From Bacteroidota bacterium (GTDB taxonomy: Bacteria; Bacteroidota; Bacteroidia; Chitinophagales; Saprospiraceae), in contig JAJRXG010000134.1 of the NCBI GenBank assembly GCA_024276375.1, positions 1 through 34,839 of the forward strand: a stretch of DNA of 34,839 nucleotides. The letters are read 5' to 3'. The notes under the pieces were generated by a model. That model was not told the origin of the DNA. It did not search any database and worked only from the letters and a program-made list of their open reading frames with translations. Made by a program: the position numbers and the translations under genes. Numbering within the stretch: position 1 is the stretch's first letter; every line of letters starts with the position of its first letter. Shown in pieces: positions 7,710 to 16,277 of this stretch.

Positions 7710-8360
7710 CTACATACGCAGACTCACTTGGTGAACACCCGGAAGATACTCTCTTGAAATAATGTGCTTGATCGCCTCATATCCCGAACGGTCTGCTACA
7801 AAGTTGATGTCATGGAGATCGATAATAACTACCGGAAACGTAAGGATATTTTTAAAATACTCGAAGTAGGTATGCTGTATGGCCAGCAAATATTCCGGTT
7901 TGATGAGCTGTTCATATGCCCGACCCCTTTCCTTGATCATAAGCTCCAACTGATCTATGGATCTATGAAAATATACAAGAATATCAGGTTTAGGAAATGG
8001 ATTATTCAAAACTTGCCAGAGTTGTTGAAAAAGACGATACTCTTCATCCATAAGGTTGTTCTTGGCAAAAAGCAAAGATTTAACGAACGAATAATCCGCA
8101 ATGGTAAATTCTTGAAATAAGTCTCGGTTGAGCAATTTCTGCTGAAGTTGTTTGTACCGCTCAGTCATAAAGAACAATTCAACAGAGAAGGCATATCGTT
8201 CCTTATTCTTATAAAACAAGGGCAAGAAGGGATTGTCCTGAAATTCTTCGAGTATTAATTCGCAGTTAAATTCGGATCGAATCATCTGAACGAAGGTCGT
8301 TTTACCTGTTCCGATATTGCCTTCAACGCAAATATATTTGTATGGTATTGAAACACGCAT
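7710..8360 (-). CDS. Deoxynucleoside kinase (dNK family)
   Basis: 216 residues. P-loop near residues 14-21 (GNIGTGKT) after YICVEGN, the start typical of deoxyadenosine/deoxyguanosine and deoxycytidine kinases. ADYSFVKSLLFAK corresponds to the DRS-like segment, and the lid motif ERGRAYEQLI is present. It would phosphorylate salvaged deoxynucleosides to monophosphates in the cytoplasm; substrate preference cannot be read from the sequence. It follows folK by 9 bp and ends the folK-dNK unit, the same pairing seen in many Bacteroidota. Confidence 0.88.
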   Translation of the reverse strand: MRVSIPYKYICVEGNIGTGKTTFVQMIRSEFNCELILEEFQDNPFLPLFYKNKERYAFSVELFFMTERYKQLQQKLLNRDLFQEFTIADYSFVKSLLFAKNNLMDEEYRLFQQLWQVLNNPFPKPDILVYFHRSIDQLELMIKERGRAYEQLIKPEYLLAIQHTYFEYFKNILTFPVVIIDLHDINFVADRSGYEAIKHIISREYLPGVHQVSLRM

Positions 8361-8369
8361 CCTTATTAT

Positions 8370-8870
8370 TCAACTTCTATACAGAACAGCTCCTCTGTCT
8401 ATGCACATATCTTTTAGTTCACTAATGGTACGTCCCGAAATCGGATGAACTAGATCTCCGGCGATTTCGGCTAAAGGTATTAAAACAAAATTTCTGTCCG
8501 TCATTCTTGGGTGAGGTATCGAAAGGTTTTTTTCTTTGATGATTCTGTTCTGATAGAGCAGGATATCCACATCGATAGTTCTTGGACCCCAATGCTCGGT
8601 TACCAGCTTGCCCATTCGATTTTCGATCAGTTGTGTTTTAACTAAGAGATCATGGGGTGTTAGCCCGGTCTGAACGATCAATGCTTGATTGACAAAGAGA
8701 TCTTGGTCTTCATTGCCCCAAGGACTGGTTTCATATACTTTGGACGCAAGTGATATTGTACCGATATGTATGGATATCAGAATTCGAGCTCTGCGCAGGT
8801 GGTCTCTTTTATCTCCCATATTAGATCCCAAGAGAAGTGCCACATGATATGTACGATTATGAAGGGACAT
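8370..8870 (-). CDS. folK: 2-amino-4-hydroxy-6-hydroxymethyldihydropteridine pyrophosphokinase
   Basis: 166 residues, full length. HPPK transfers pyrophosphate from ATP to hydroxymethyldihydropterin ahead of dihydropteroate synthase. Signatures are the N-terminal ALLLGSNMGDKRDHL, YETSPWG, the metal-binding TIDVDILLY, and IPHPRMTDRNFVLIPLAEIA. It is the first gene of a two-gene minus-strand unit with the deoxynucleoside kinase. Its upstream region carries terminator-like hairpins that face the other way. Confidence 0.95.
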   Translation of the reverse strand: MSLHNRTYHVALLLGSNMGDKRDHLRRARILISIHIGTISLASKVYETSPWGNEDQDLFVNQALIVQTGLTPHDLLVKTQLIENRMGKLVTEHWGPRTIDVDILLYQNRIIKEKNLSIPHPRMTDRNFVLIPLAEIAGDLVHPISGRTISELKDMCIDRGAVLYRS

Positions 8871-9067
8871 ACTGAGATACGAACATATGAAGAATTTCTA
8901 TAATGCTAAATTTTAATGTTGTATGACATAGGGGATATCCAAGGTACGCTTGTCTTATCTATGGATTTTTTTATTATCCTCCTGTTTCATTGGACTTGAT
9001 TGACACTTGCATTAAAGGGATTAAGGAATGGTGATTAATTAAAGGAACTCAGGAGGAACCCCAAAAG

Positions 9068-9104
9068 AACCAATTGAACTATAAAGATAGTCAATGGTTT
9101 TTTT
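9068..9104 (+). terminator. terminator-like hairpin with T7 tract
   Basis: AACCAATTGAACTAT, loop AAAG, then ATAGTCAATGGTT: thirteen base pairs with two single-A bulges, followed on the plus strand by TTTTTTT. On the minus strand it is followed only by CTTTT, so it may work weakly in that direction for the AGCS gene as well. Confidence 0.5.
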
Positions 9105-9120
9105 ACAGCTCTTTACGTTG

Positions 9121-9158
9121 GAAGGCCACATCACATACGTGTTGCGGCCTTCTTTTTT
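9121..9158 (+). terminator. terminator-like hairpin with T6 tract
   Basis: GAAGGCC and GGCCTTC arms with an 18-base loop that contains a smaller CAC/GTG stem, followed by TTTTTT on the plus strand. On the minus strand no T-tract follows the stem. It lies 17 bp after the AGCS stop codon. Confidence 0.5.
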
Positions 9159-9175
9159 ATAATATGTAGCCGGCT

Positions 9176-10810
9176 CTACTCTTGTGAAGTTCTATATGCT
9201 TTGATGGCACCTAGATAACGCTCCAATTCTTTTTTGACCACAGGGTACAAGAAGAAAAGTCCTATCATATTGGGAAATACCAATCCTAAGATCATCGCAT
9301 CCGAAAAACCCCATACCGAACTCATATCCGCTGCAGCTCCAATTACCACAAAGACTAGAAACAATAGTTTGTATGTAAGATCAGAAATCTTGCTTTTGCC
9401 AAACAAATACATCCAAGACTGTAAACCATAATATGACCATGAGATCATCGTACTCACAGCAAACAGAACAACTGCAATTGTCAAAAACGGCCCCGCAAAT
9501 GGTATGTATTTGCCAAATGCAGCTGAGGTAATACCAGCACCCTCTAATGATTCTCCATTGATGATAACGGCTCCGGATCCATCTCCTCCATACATAAATT
9601 CACCACCACCCGTATTGAAAATAATAATCACTAACGCCGTCATTGTACAGATGACTACTGTATCAATAAATGGCTCTAGGAGCGCAACCAATCCCTCAGA
9701 TGCCGCATACTTTGTCTTTACCGCAGAGTGAGCAATCGATGCCGATCCAGCACCAGCCTCATTGGAGAATGCCGCTCGCCGAAACCCCGTAATCAGGACT
9801 CCCATAAGTCCGCCTAGGCCGGCTTGAGGATTAAAAGCTTGTGTAAATATTTGACCTATAGCATCGCCTAAGAAAGTATAATTTACTCCTAAAATATACA
9901 AGCAAGCTAAGATGTACATGAGTGCCATAAATGGCACAATCTTCTCTGTTACCGACGCGATTCTTTTTATGCCTCCGATAATAATGATTCCCACAAAAAC
10001 CATCAGAATTAATCCAATAATAGTCCTTGCCGCTCCCCCTGTCATGCCAAAAGAGCCGGCAAGTTGCATAGCTGCCTGATTGGACTGAGCAGCATTTCCT
10101 CCTCCAAACGAAGCTCCTATACATAAAACCGCAAACACAACAGCCAAAAACTTTCCTAAACTTACAAAACCTCGTTCCTTTAACCCTTTTGTGAGGTAGT
10201 ACATCGGACCTCCATACACGGTTCCGTCCGGACCAATATCACGATACTTCACACCAAGTGTACATTCGACAAACTTGGTGGACATCCCCAAAAGACCACA
10301 GAGAATCATCCAGAATGTCGCTCCCGGACCACCTATGGCAATCGCCAAAGCTACACCAGCTATATTGCCATTGCCCACCGTACCCGAAACTGCCGTTGCC
10401 AATGCTTGAAAGTGTGAAACCTCACCCTCATGACTTTCATCTCTAATTGTATCTACTATATCTCCATCTGCAACGTTTACCTCTGCTTTCTCTACAACTC
10501 CATGACCCTCTACTTCGTCATAGTGACCTCTGACCACACTTATTGCCAGCGGAAACTTTACGATGTTGATAAAACCAAAGTATATCGTAAAAAACAACGC
10601 TCCACATACCAGTAGTATAATGATCGTTGGAATATCTGTGAACGGAAAATTGTGTAGTATAATCCCCAAAAATCCATCCGCTATGGGGGTAAACCACTCA
10701 TTGATTCTTTCGTCCAATCCCTGCTCCTGAGAAGAAGCCAAGAAAGGCATTGTTAATAGTCCTGTGGTCACCCACAACAATCTCATTACTCTACTTTTGT
10801 TCATATACAT
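9176..10810 (-). CDS. Alanine/glycine:cation symporter (AGCS family)
   Basis: 544 residues from the ATG at 10810. The track's longer start at 10861 would put a hydrophilic tail in front of what looks like a cleavable signal peptide (MRLLWVTTGLLTMPFLASSQ), so the ATG at 10810 or 10804 is preferred. It is a polytopic inner-membrane transporter that takes up small neutral amino acids with Na+ or H+. Family signatures are GTVGNGNIAGVALAI, GGPGATFWMILCGLLGMSTKF, the YGGPMYYL segment and the highly conserved AAFSNEAGAGSASIAHSA. A charged insert (about 95-125 from the preferred start; HYDEVEGHGVVEKAEVNVADG) lies before the first family block, which I recall as common in Bacteroidota versions. It appears monocistronic. 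Confidence 0.93.
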   Translation of the reverse strand: MYMNKSRVMRLLWVTTGLLTMPFLASSQEQGLDERINEWFTPIADGFLGIILHNFPFTDIPTIIILLVCGALFFTIYFGFINIVKFPLAISVVRGHYDEVEGHGVVEKAEVNVADGDIVDTIRDESHEGEVSHFQALATAVSGTVGNGNIAGVALAIAIGGPGATFWMILCGLLGMSTKFVECTLGVKYRDIGPDGTVYGGPMYYLTKGLKERGFVSLGKFLAVVFAVLCIGASFGGGNAAQSNQAAMQLAGSFGMTGGAARTIIGLILMVFVGIIIIGGIKRIASVTEKIVPFMALMYILACLYILGVNYTFLGDAIGQIFTQAFNPQAGLGGLMGVLITGFRRAAFSNEAGAGSASIAHSAVKTKYAASEGLVALLEPFIDTVVICTMTALVIIIFNTGGGEFMYGGDGSGAVIINGESLEGAGITSAAFGKYIPFAGPFLTIAVVLFAVSTMISWSYYGLQSWMYLFGKSKISDLTYKLLFLVFVVIGAAADMSSVWGFSDAMILGLVFPNMIGLFFLYPVVKKELERYLGAIKAYRTSQE

Positions 10811-10861
10811 TTTATTTTCGTGGCGGGAAGATAATAAGAATGATGATATATAACACGTCAT

Positions 10862-11293
10862 TACTCTTCCTAAGAAGTTATGTAATACTTACCAATGATA
10901 CTATGCGCAGTACCAGCAATAAAATATGACCAAAACTTAACATAATATATAGTGTTTATTATTACTCGTTGTGATTTTTGCATCTTACCTTTATATACCG
11001 ACTCGTAGAAGTGATTTAAAACTAAAACTATTGGGTTTGCTACTGAGAATCTCCCGAAAGGAGTGCTTCAATAGTATATCCTCAAGAACTAATACCAACT
11101 CGTTGATTTACAAGTACTTTTGTTTACTTGCTACCATGATTTGCAAGCAAATAAAAAGGCATCATATCTCTATGATATGGACGTATTGAGACGCATCTAC
11201 CCCAATGAAGTGACATACTATCTTTGTATTGCATAATGATTGATTATAGACCCGTACTCAACACATATTTTATTGTAACCTAATTTTTCTCAT
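10862..11293. other. divergent intergenic region between AGCS gene and lipoprotein gene
   Basis: About 430 bp with no supportable gene; the 72-residue ORF in the track has no protein-like features. It contains nested inverted repeats: ACTATTG/CAATAGT enclosing CTCC/GGAG near 11027-11073, TTTGTTTACTTGC/GCAAGCAAATAAA at 11119-11155 (one mismatch, one G-T pair) and CATATC/GATATG near 11163-11180. A TATCTTTG at 11220-11227 fits the Bacteroidota -7 box, but no well-spaced TTTG precedes it. Confidence 0.35.
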
Positions 11294-11803
11294 ATGAGCT
11301 TTACAGCAAAATTTATCTTTTGTTATTTACTTATTGGATTGATCTGTCTATCCTGTGAGAAACCTAAAAAAGCAACACCAACCGATGGCCTATTGGTAAA
11401 AATAGATCATAGCAGTGGGGATGACTTTTACTACGATGTCGGTGAAGAGAGAACTTATTTTGCTCCTTATCCCTTCAATCATGCCACCATAAGTTTCAAT
11501 GGTCAAACATATGAAATGATCATACTATCTAAGAAAGTAACGCGTGGCAAGACAATCAAGATCAGGCCGATAGCACAATTTACGCTAAGTGATCCGGATC
11601 GGGGAGATTCTTTTGTCCTTGTAGCCGTACCCACAGAGATGGATTTGCAAATCACACAGATCAAAGATTACTACGAAATGACAGTTAAGCAATTTTATTT
11701 TAAACAAATGGTTCAGTATTGGTATTCTAATCGGTATGGATTGAATGGCACTGTCGTAAAAGGCTGGGAGCCTGTCAGCCTAATGGATTTTACAGAACAA
11801 TAG
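11294..11803 (+). CDS. Inorganic pyrophosphatase-like lipoprotein, catalytic motif lost
   Basis: 169 residues. Lipoprotein signal with lipobox ICLSC (Cys21), so exported and lipid-anchored. The mature part lines up with family I inorganic pyrophosphatases: APYPFNHATI for the YPxNYGxI strand, GKTIKIRPIAQFTLSD for GxVxxxRPIGVLxMxD, SFVLVAVPTE for the KIIAVP strand, ITQIKDYYEM for the IKDxxDL segment, and MVQYWYSNRYGLNGTVVKGWEP for the FFxxYK...VxGWE end. The central DGDPxDxL aspartates are missing (here NGQTYEMII), and the lysine of DxKL and the YK pair are replaced. The protein is therefore probably not a pyrophosphatase any more. This is from memory of E. coli Ppa and of lipoprotein PPases in Bacteroidota; distant homology could be misjudged. 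It is followed 2 bp later by an acyltransferase gene. Confidence 0.6.
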   Translation: MSFTAKFIFCYLLIGLICLSCEKPKKATPTDGLLVKIDHSSGDDFYYDVGEERTYFAPYPFNHATISFNGQTYEMIILSKKVTRGKTIKIRPIAQFTLSDPDRGDSFVLVAVPTEMDLQITQIKDYYEMTVKQFYFKQMVQYWYSNRYGLNGTVVKGWEPVSLMDFTEQ

Positions 11804-11805
11804 AT

Positions 11806-13065
11806 ATGACCGCTCCGTCTGTTACACGTTCAGGGATTAGCAAGATGTTGTGCCTGCAACGCAATGCCCCTCAATTGTCCCGATTATCAATCCCAAATCA
11901 AGATCTTCAGTTCAGCTATACACAGGATATAAGCACTATCTCGGAGATTTGGGACAGGCATGTACCCAATGAAAAATTTGCCCAAAGTAGTTATCTCAAA
12001 GCCTTAGATCTATCTAATCCGGATCATCTTTCCAATATATATATTGTAATTTCCGATCGCCAAGAGAATGTTGTGGGTGTCTTGTTGTTGCAACATGCCG
12101 TGTTGGATTTTTCGCGAAGTTTTAAATATGAAAACTATTCGACCGATCATTCATTCTGGTCGAGGTTGTGGCAGAGGTTTAGACAAGTTTCTGTGTCTTG
12201 GGTACGATTCAGAATGATGGTGGTCGGCAATCTATACCTCACCGGACAATACGGCATACATCTTTCGGGCAGTATGTCCGATAGATTTGACGTTGTTCAA
12301 GGTATAATGCAAAGGCTAAAAAAGGAGTTCTGTAGGACTTCATTAAGATTCAGCGGTATATTGTATAAGGATTATTTTGTTACAGAGGCATTAGAGAATC
12401 CTTCTGCCGGGAGACTATTAGTCCTTGAGCCGGATCCCAATATGATTTTACCATTGCGATCGTCATGGACAAATTTTGAAGATTATCTCAAGGATATGAA
12501 GTCCAAATATCGTATTCGCTTGAAAAGCGCTCGAAAAAAATTCAGTGGGGTCACCCGAAAGACCTTGACAACAGCAGATATTCAATACTACAATGATCGG
12601 CTCTATGAATTGTATGAAAAAATACTCAACGGATCGGGATTTGTATTGGCCAAAGGAAAGCAAAACTACTTCAAAACCCTACGAAAAGAATTGGGCAACT
12701 CCTACCAGATAATTGGATATTTCATCGGGGATCACTTGGTGGGTTTTTACTCATGGATATTAGAAGAGGACAAATTAGATACGCACTTTATAGGTATTGA
12801 GCCCTCCTTAAATACAAAACATCAATTGTATCTCAACATTCTACTAGATCTTGTGTCTGACGGAATCGAGAACAAGGCAAGACGTATATTCTTCTTCAGA
12901 ACAGCATTGGAAATCAAGAGCTCGATCGGAGCCATACCGTATCGTATGGTTTGTTATTTTTGTCATACCAGTTATCTTATCAACAGTTTGCTTCCCATGG
13001 CCTTTAAGTATTTTGTTCCCAAGCAGTCTTGGACGCAGCGTCATCCTTTTAAAGAACCGCTATAA
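11806..13065 (+). CDS. GNAT-fold acyltransferase (BioF2/FemAB-like)
   Basis: 419 residues, soluble. The C-terminal half (about 220-400) looks like the Acetyltransf_6 / FemAB-like domain: FEDYLKDMKSKYRIRLKSARKKF, then the YYNDRLYELYEKIL helix, then strands YQIIGYFIGDHLVGFYSWIL and KLDTHFIGIEP, followed by the helix LYLNILLDLVSDGIENKARRIFF. Proteins of this fold transfer acyl or aminoacyl groups to cell-envelope or lipid substrates; the substrate here is unknown. The N-terminal half (1-210) is probably a second, degenerate GNAT lobe. The ATG lies 2 bp after the lipoprotein stop, so they are almost certainly cotranscribed. Confidence 0.7.
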   Translation: MTAPSVTRSGISKMLCLQRNAPQLSRLSIPNQDLQFSYTQDISTISEIWDRHVPNEKFAQSSYLKALDLSNPDHLSNIYIVISDRQENVVGVLLLQHAVLDFSRSFKYENYSTDHSFWSRLWQRFRQVSVSWVRFRMMVVGNLYLTGQYGIHLSGSMSDRFDVVQGIMQRLKKEFCRTSLRFSGILYKDYFVTEALENPSAGRLLVLEPDPNMILPLRSSWTNFEDYLKDMKSKYRIRLKSARKKFSGVTRKTLTTADIQYYNDRLYELYEKILNGSGFVLAKGKQNYFKTLRKELGNSYQIIGYFIGDHLVGFYSWILEEDKLDTHFIGIEPSLNTKHQLYLNILLDLVSDGIENKARRIFFFRTALEIKSSIGAIPYRMVCYFCHTSYLINSLLPMAFKYFVPKQSWTQRHPFKEPL

Positions 13066-13090
13066 ATATATAAGGCCATCCTAAGAGGTG

Positions 13091-13426
13091 TTATGATTTC
13101 TTGGCATGCCTACTGACAAAGATACTTTCTTGGATTTCATGATATTTCTCCAACCTTTGGATTTCGTCTTTGGTAAAATACGGACTGGAGCTCAAGTCTA
13201 AATCTATAACTTTATAACGGTTGATCTGCAACCAAAGAGAGGCCAACAAGATCATCAATACAATAATGCTGGCGGCGACTTTCAGCTTTGATCCCCAATG
13301 CCAGCCATCTTTCTTTGGTGCGTCATATTCTAAACGTCTTTCCAAGCGATGCCAGAGTTCTTTGCGCAGCGGTATCGGTTGTTGCGTCACTCCGCTCGCT
13401 ATAATATCGTCTATACTTTTCTTCAT
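13091..13426 (-). CDS. Small single-span membrane protein, probable anti-sigma factor
   Basis: 111 residues. The cytoplasmic N-terminal part (about 1-48) is helical and charged (LRKELWHRLERRLEY), followed by one membrane segment (about 50-66, VAASIIVLMILLASLWL) and a short outer tail ending in charged residues. It lies 33 bp downstream of an ECF sigma factor in the same direction, the usual place for an anti-sigma factor. The classical zinc-binding HxxxCxxC motif is absent, so the call rests on position, size and topology. Confidence 0.6.
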   Translation of the reverse strand: MKKSIDDIIASGVTQQPIPLRKELWHRLERRLEYDAPKKDGWHWGSKLKVAASIIVLMILLASLWLQINRYKVIDLDLSSSPYFTKDEIQRLEKYHEIQESIFVSRHAKKS

Positions 13427-13459
13427 CTTAATGGATTATTTTTACTTAACAATTCATAC

Positions 13460-13999
13460 TTATGCGATTCTGCTACGATTATATTTTTTTTTAATAACAT
13501 TTTGCAGTTTTCGGCGACCAAGTAGGAGTTGAGACTTGGAAGTATTGATACTAATGCCGAGCATTTCAGCGATTTCTCTGTGTTTGTATCCTTCTATGAC
13601 ATAGAGATTAAAAACGGTACGATATCCTTCCGGCAACTGATTTAGCAAATCCAGAATTTCTTCATATTCCAACTGATAATCCCACTCGATCATCGGCTCA
13701 TCGGTGATTTTGTCCAAAGAAACTGTCAAGAACTGAGATTTCCTCTTGCGTAGCTCCATGAGACATTCATTGATAACAATTCTTTTTAACCATCCTTCAA
13801 AACTCCCGTTACCCTTAAAAGTGTCAACCTTGCTGAAAATTTTGTAAAAGGCTTGCACCAAAATATCTTCAGCTGTCTCCACCTGCTTTAAATAACGCAG
13901 ACATATGGACATCATCAAGGGAGCATATTGACGCCACAATTGATTTTGTGCCTTGCGGTCATTTCGCTGACATCGTTCAATCAATTGTACTTCGTTCAT
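13460..13999 (-). CDS. ECF-type RNA polymerase sigma factor
   Basis: 179 residues. Region 2 (about 10-80) has RNDRKAQNQLWRQYAPLMMSICLRYL, AEDILVQAFYKIF and GSFEGWLKRIVINECLMELRKRK. Region 4 (about 115-170) has LNQLPEGYRTVFNLYVIEGYKHREIAEMLGISINTSKSQLLLGRRKL, a clear helix-turn-helix. It directs RNA polymerase to a small regulon, usually including its own operon. The next gene is the likely anti-sigma factor. A MITE copy begins 49 bp upstream of the start codon, so the native promoter may have been displaced or may lie in the narrow space left. Confidence 0.93.
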   Translation of the reverse strand: MNEVQLIERCQRNDRKAQNQLWRQYAPLMMSICLRYLKQVETAEDILVQAFYKIFSKVDTFKGNGSFEGWLKRIVINECLMELRKRKSQFLTVSLDKITDEPMIEWDYQLEYEEILDLLNQLPEGYRTVFNLYVIEGYKHREIAEMLGISINTSKSQLLLGRRKLQNVIKKKYNRSRIA

Positions 14000-14048
14000 C
14001 CGCCGCTATGGTTTATTGCTAGTCTCCGGAGATATTGTTTACTAAAAT

Positions 14049-14209
14049 GTTACTATTCAGGTAGGCGTCATTTTGGCTAAAAAAAACACTTTCCCCGTCA
14101 TATTTTCACTATTTTATTCGCCGTAGCGCTGCTATGTCTCAAAAAATAAGCGTCATCTGACGAAAAAATTGCCTTTTTCTATCTCAAAAGCACCCTCCTG
14201 AATAGTAAC
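14049..14209 (+). mobile_element. palindromic MITE, copy 2 (161 bp)
   Basis: Same element as copy 1, with intact 13-bp ends GTTACTATTCAGG / CCTGAATAGTAAC. It is flanked by a perfect 8-bp direct repeat ACTAAAAT (14041-14048 and 14210-14217). It lies between the divergent sigma-factor gene and ade, close to the sigma gene. Confidence 0.92.
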
Positions 14210-14595
14210 ACTAAAATACTTAGTTCTGAAATATCTTGCCATTAACTTTCAAAAATATACTTGCCTATATAATAGTAGATGATCTATAACCCCTAAATGG
14301 TGTATCAAAGGTGAGGTCTTTTCATAAAGAAACTCAATATCCGTTGTTATCATAGCTACTCACCTGCCATCGCGTCCAATCCAGATACCTCTTCGGTCTC
14401 TTCAATACCATAAATGATAACAACAATATTAAATGGACAGTCGCAACGATTTTAACTATACCTCTCAAAATACACACTTCCTTGAAAGTAGCCTTACTTT
14501 TGTGACAGAAGAAGGCTACCACTCAGTAGAATAGCGGGATAAAACAAACAAAAGAGGATCGACATTTCGGATTCATCCTACATTAATCGTTCATT
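14210..14595. other. ade upstream region
   Basis: 386 bp after the MITE with no convincing gene. The minus-strand 62-residue ORF has one hydrophobic stretch but no homology I recognise. An 8-bp inverted repeat GTAGCCTT (14488-14495) / AAGGCTAC (14512-14519) sits about 80 bp before the ade start and could be a regulatory hairpin or operator. A TACTTTTG (14495-14502) inside it fits the -7 box, but no TTTG is seen at proper spacing. Confidence 0.3.
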
Positions 14596-16221
14596 ATGAA
14601 TTCTATCAGAGGACATTATATTGACATCTACAATCGACGTACGTATAGCGCAGAAGTCACCATACACGATGGATGTATTCACTCTATCAACGCGATTACA
14701 GAGTCTGTCCCACAACAATATATCTTGCCGGGATTTATCGATGCACATATCCATATCGAAAGTTCGATGCTCGTCCCATACGAATTTGCGCGTATCGCAT
14801 TGAAGCATGGTACTGTTACCACGGTTTCGGATCCTCATGAGATTGCCAATGTCATGGGGGTGCAAGGCATACAATACATGATCGATAATGCGCGTGATGC
14901 ACTTTTGAAATTTCACTTCGGTGCACCAAGTTGTGTTCCCGCTACATCTTTTGAAACAGCCGGTGCAAATATTGATCCCCCTCAAATCAAAGAACTCCTT
15001 GCCTCCGAGGATATCTTCTATCTCGCAGAGATGATGAACTATCCCGGGGTACTCAATCAAGATCCTGATGTCATAAAGAAGATAGAATATGCCAGACTAG
15101 CTAACAAACCGATAGACGGCCATGCTCCGGGACTCCGTGGGACACAAGCTCGAGAGTATGTCAGCGCCGGTATAACAACCGACCACGAATGCTATACCTT
15201 GGATGAAGCTCTCGACAAACTCAAATTTGGCATGAAAATCATCATCCGCGAAGGTAGCGCTGCAAAAAACTTTAACGCTTTGCATCCGCTGATTGCCTCC
15301 CACACAGATCGTATTATGTTCTGTAGTGACGACAAACATCCCGATGATCTGATCGAAGGACACATCAATGAATTGGTAGTACGATCCTTGCAATTGGGAT
15401 ATGATCTATACGACATCCTTCAGATCGCCTGTATCAATCCCATAGGACATTACAATCTTACAACGGGCAGCTTGAGAGTCGGAGACCCCGCAGATTTTAT
15501 CACGGTGCGGGATACCGAAAATTTTGAAGTGATTTCTACATACATCAATGGCCGTTGTGTTATGCATAATCATCAGACTGAACTGCCACAAAAAGTACAT
15601 CCCATCATGAATCAATTTAACATCAAGAAAACGACCCGGGATGACTTTATCATCAAAAACAACACTTCACAAGTACCTGTTATCCAAGCGATTGATGGTG
15701 CCTTGATCACTGAAAAATTTAATTGGATTCATGGTCAAAAAGCGGAAACTCTTCACTCGAATTCTCGTCAGGATATATTAAAAATCGCTGTCATCAACCG
15801 CTATCGTCCTGCTCCCGTTGCACTTGGATTTATCAAGGGATTTGGGATTCAATCGGGAGCCATAGCAAGTACTGTGGCCCATGACTCTCACAACATCATT
15901 GCAGTCGGCGTTGATGACGCGGATATATCCGCAGCAGTCAATCTACTTGTAAAATCCAAAGGAGGATTGTCAGCCGTACGCAACAACCATAGTATCACAA
16001 TTGCCTTGCCGATCGCCGGATTGATGAGCGACCAAAGCGGTCAAGAAATAGGACAACAATATGCCACTATCGATCAATATGCAAAAGACATGGGCTGTAC
16101 CCTTACAGCGCCGTATATGACCTTGTCGTTTATGGCACTTCTCGTCATTCCCAAGATAAAGATCAGCGATCTGGGTATGTTTGACGCTGAAACTTTTACA
16201 TTTTATACATCGACTCAGTGA
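14596..16221 (+). CDS. ade: Adenine deaminase
   Basis: 541 residues. Converts adenine to hypoxanthine plus ammonia in purine salvage. It has the amidohydrolase fold: the metal site begins with His51 and His53 in LPGFIDAHIHIESSML, followed by TTVSDPHEIANVMG, AEMMNYPGVL, the DGHAPGL and TTDHECYT segments, and CSDDKHPDDLIEGHI. The C-terminal ade domain (about 370-541) includes NRYRPAPVALGFIKGFG, GAIASTVAHDSHNIIAVG and LTAPYMTLSFMAL, which separates true adenine deaminases from other amidohydrolases. Normal length. It stands alone, with a MITE on each side. Confidence 0.96.
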   Translation: MNSIRGHYIDIYNRRTYSAEVTIHDGCIHSINAITESVPQQYILPGFIDAHIHIESSMLVPYEFARIALKHGTVTTVSDPHEIANVMGVQGIQYMIDNARDALLKFHFGAPSCVPATSFETAGANIDPPQIKELLASEDIFYLAEMMNYPGVLNQDPDVIKKIEYARLANKPIDGHAPGLRGTQAREYVSAGITTDHECYTLDEALDKLKFGMKIIIREGSAAKNFNALHPLIASHTDRIMFCSDDKHPDDLIEGHINELVVRSLQLGYDLYDILQIACINPIGHYNLTTGSLRVGDPADFITVRDTENFEVISTYINGRCVMHNHQTELPQKVHPIMNQFNIKKTTRDDFIIKNNTSQVPVIQAIDGALITEKFNWIHGQKAETLHSNSRQDILKIAVINRYRPAPVALGFIKGFGIQSGAIASTVAHDSHNIIAVGVDDADISAAVNLLVKSKGGLSAVRNNHSITIALPIAGLMSDQSGQEIGQQYATIDQYAKDMGCTLTAPYMTLSFMALLVIPKIKISDLGMFDAETFTFYTSTQ

Positions 16222-16277
16222 TAGTGCTCTTGAAAAATGAGCCCTCTCCGCTGCGTGACTATTTTATCAAAATAGAT

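Larger units (their letters stand above)
8871..9175. other. folK / AGCS spacer with two plus-strand terminator-like hairpins
   Basis: About 305 bp without a supportable ORF. Both flanking genes are on the minus strand, yet the hairpins at 9068-9104 and 9121-9158 are each followed by a T-tract on the plus strand. The 8900-9067 segment contains purine-rich sequence (AGGAACTCAGGAGGAACCCC) but no recognised RNA family. A small plus-strand transcript ending here is possible. Confidence 0.35.

Noticed and set aside
11030-11075. CTGAGA near a hairpin, considered as a TPP (THI-box) riboswitch
   Set aside because: The other conserved TPP elements (the ACCTGA and GCCAGCG-type segments) are absent and neither neighbour is a thiamine gene.
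10971-11189. 72-residue plus-strand ORF
   Set aside because: Basic, no domain, lies in an A/T-rich divergent region filled with inverted repeats.
14334-14522. 62-residue minus-strand ORF with one hydrophobic segment
   Set aside because: No start signal, no family resemblance, and it spans a region with a likely regulatory inverted repeat for ade; chance ORF is more likely.
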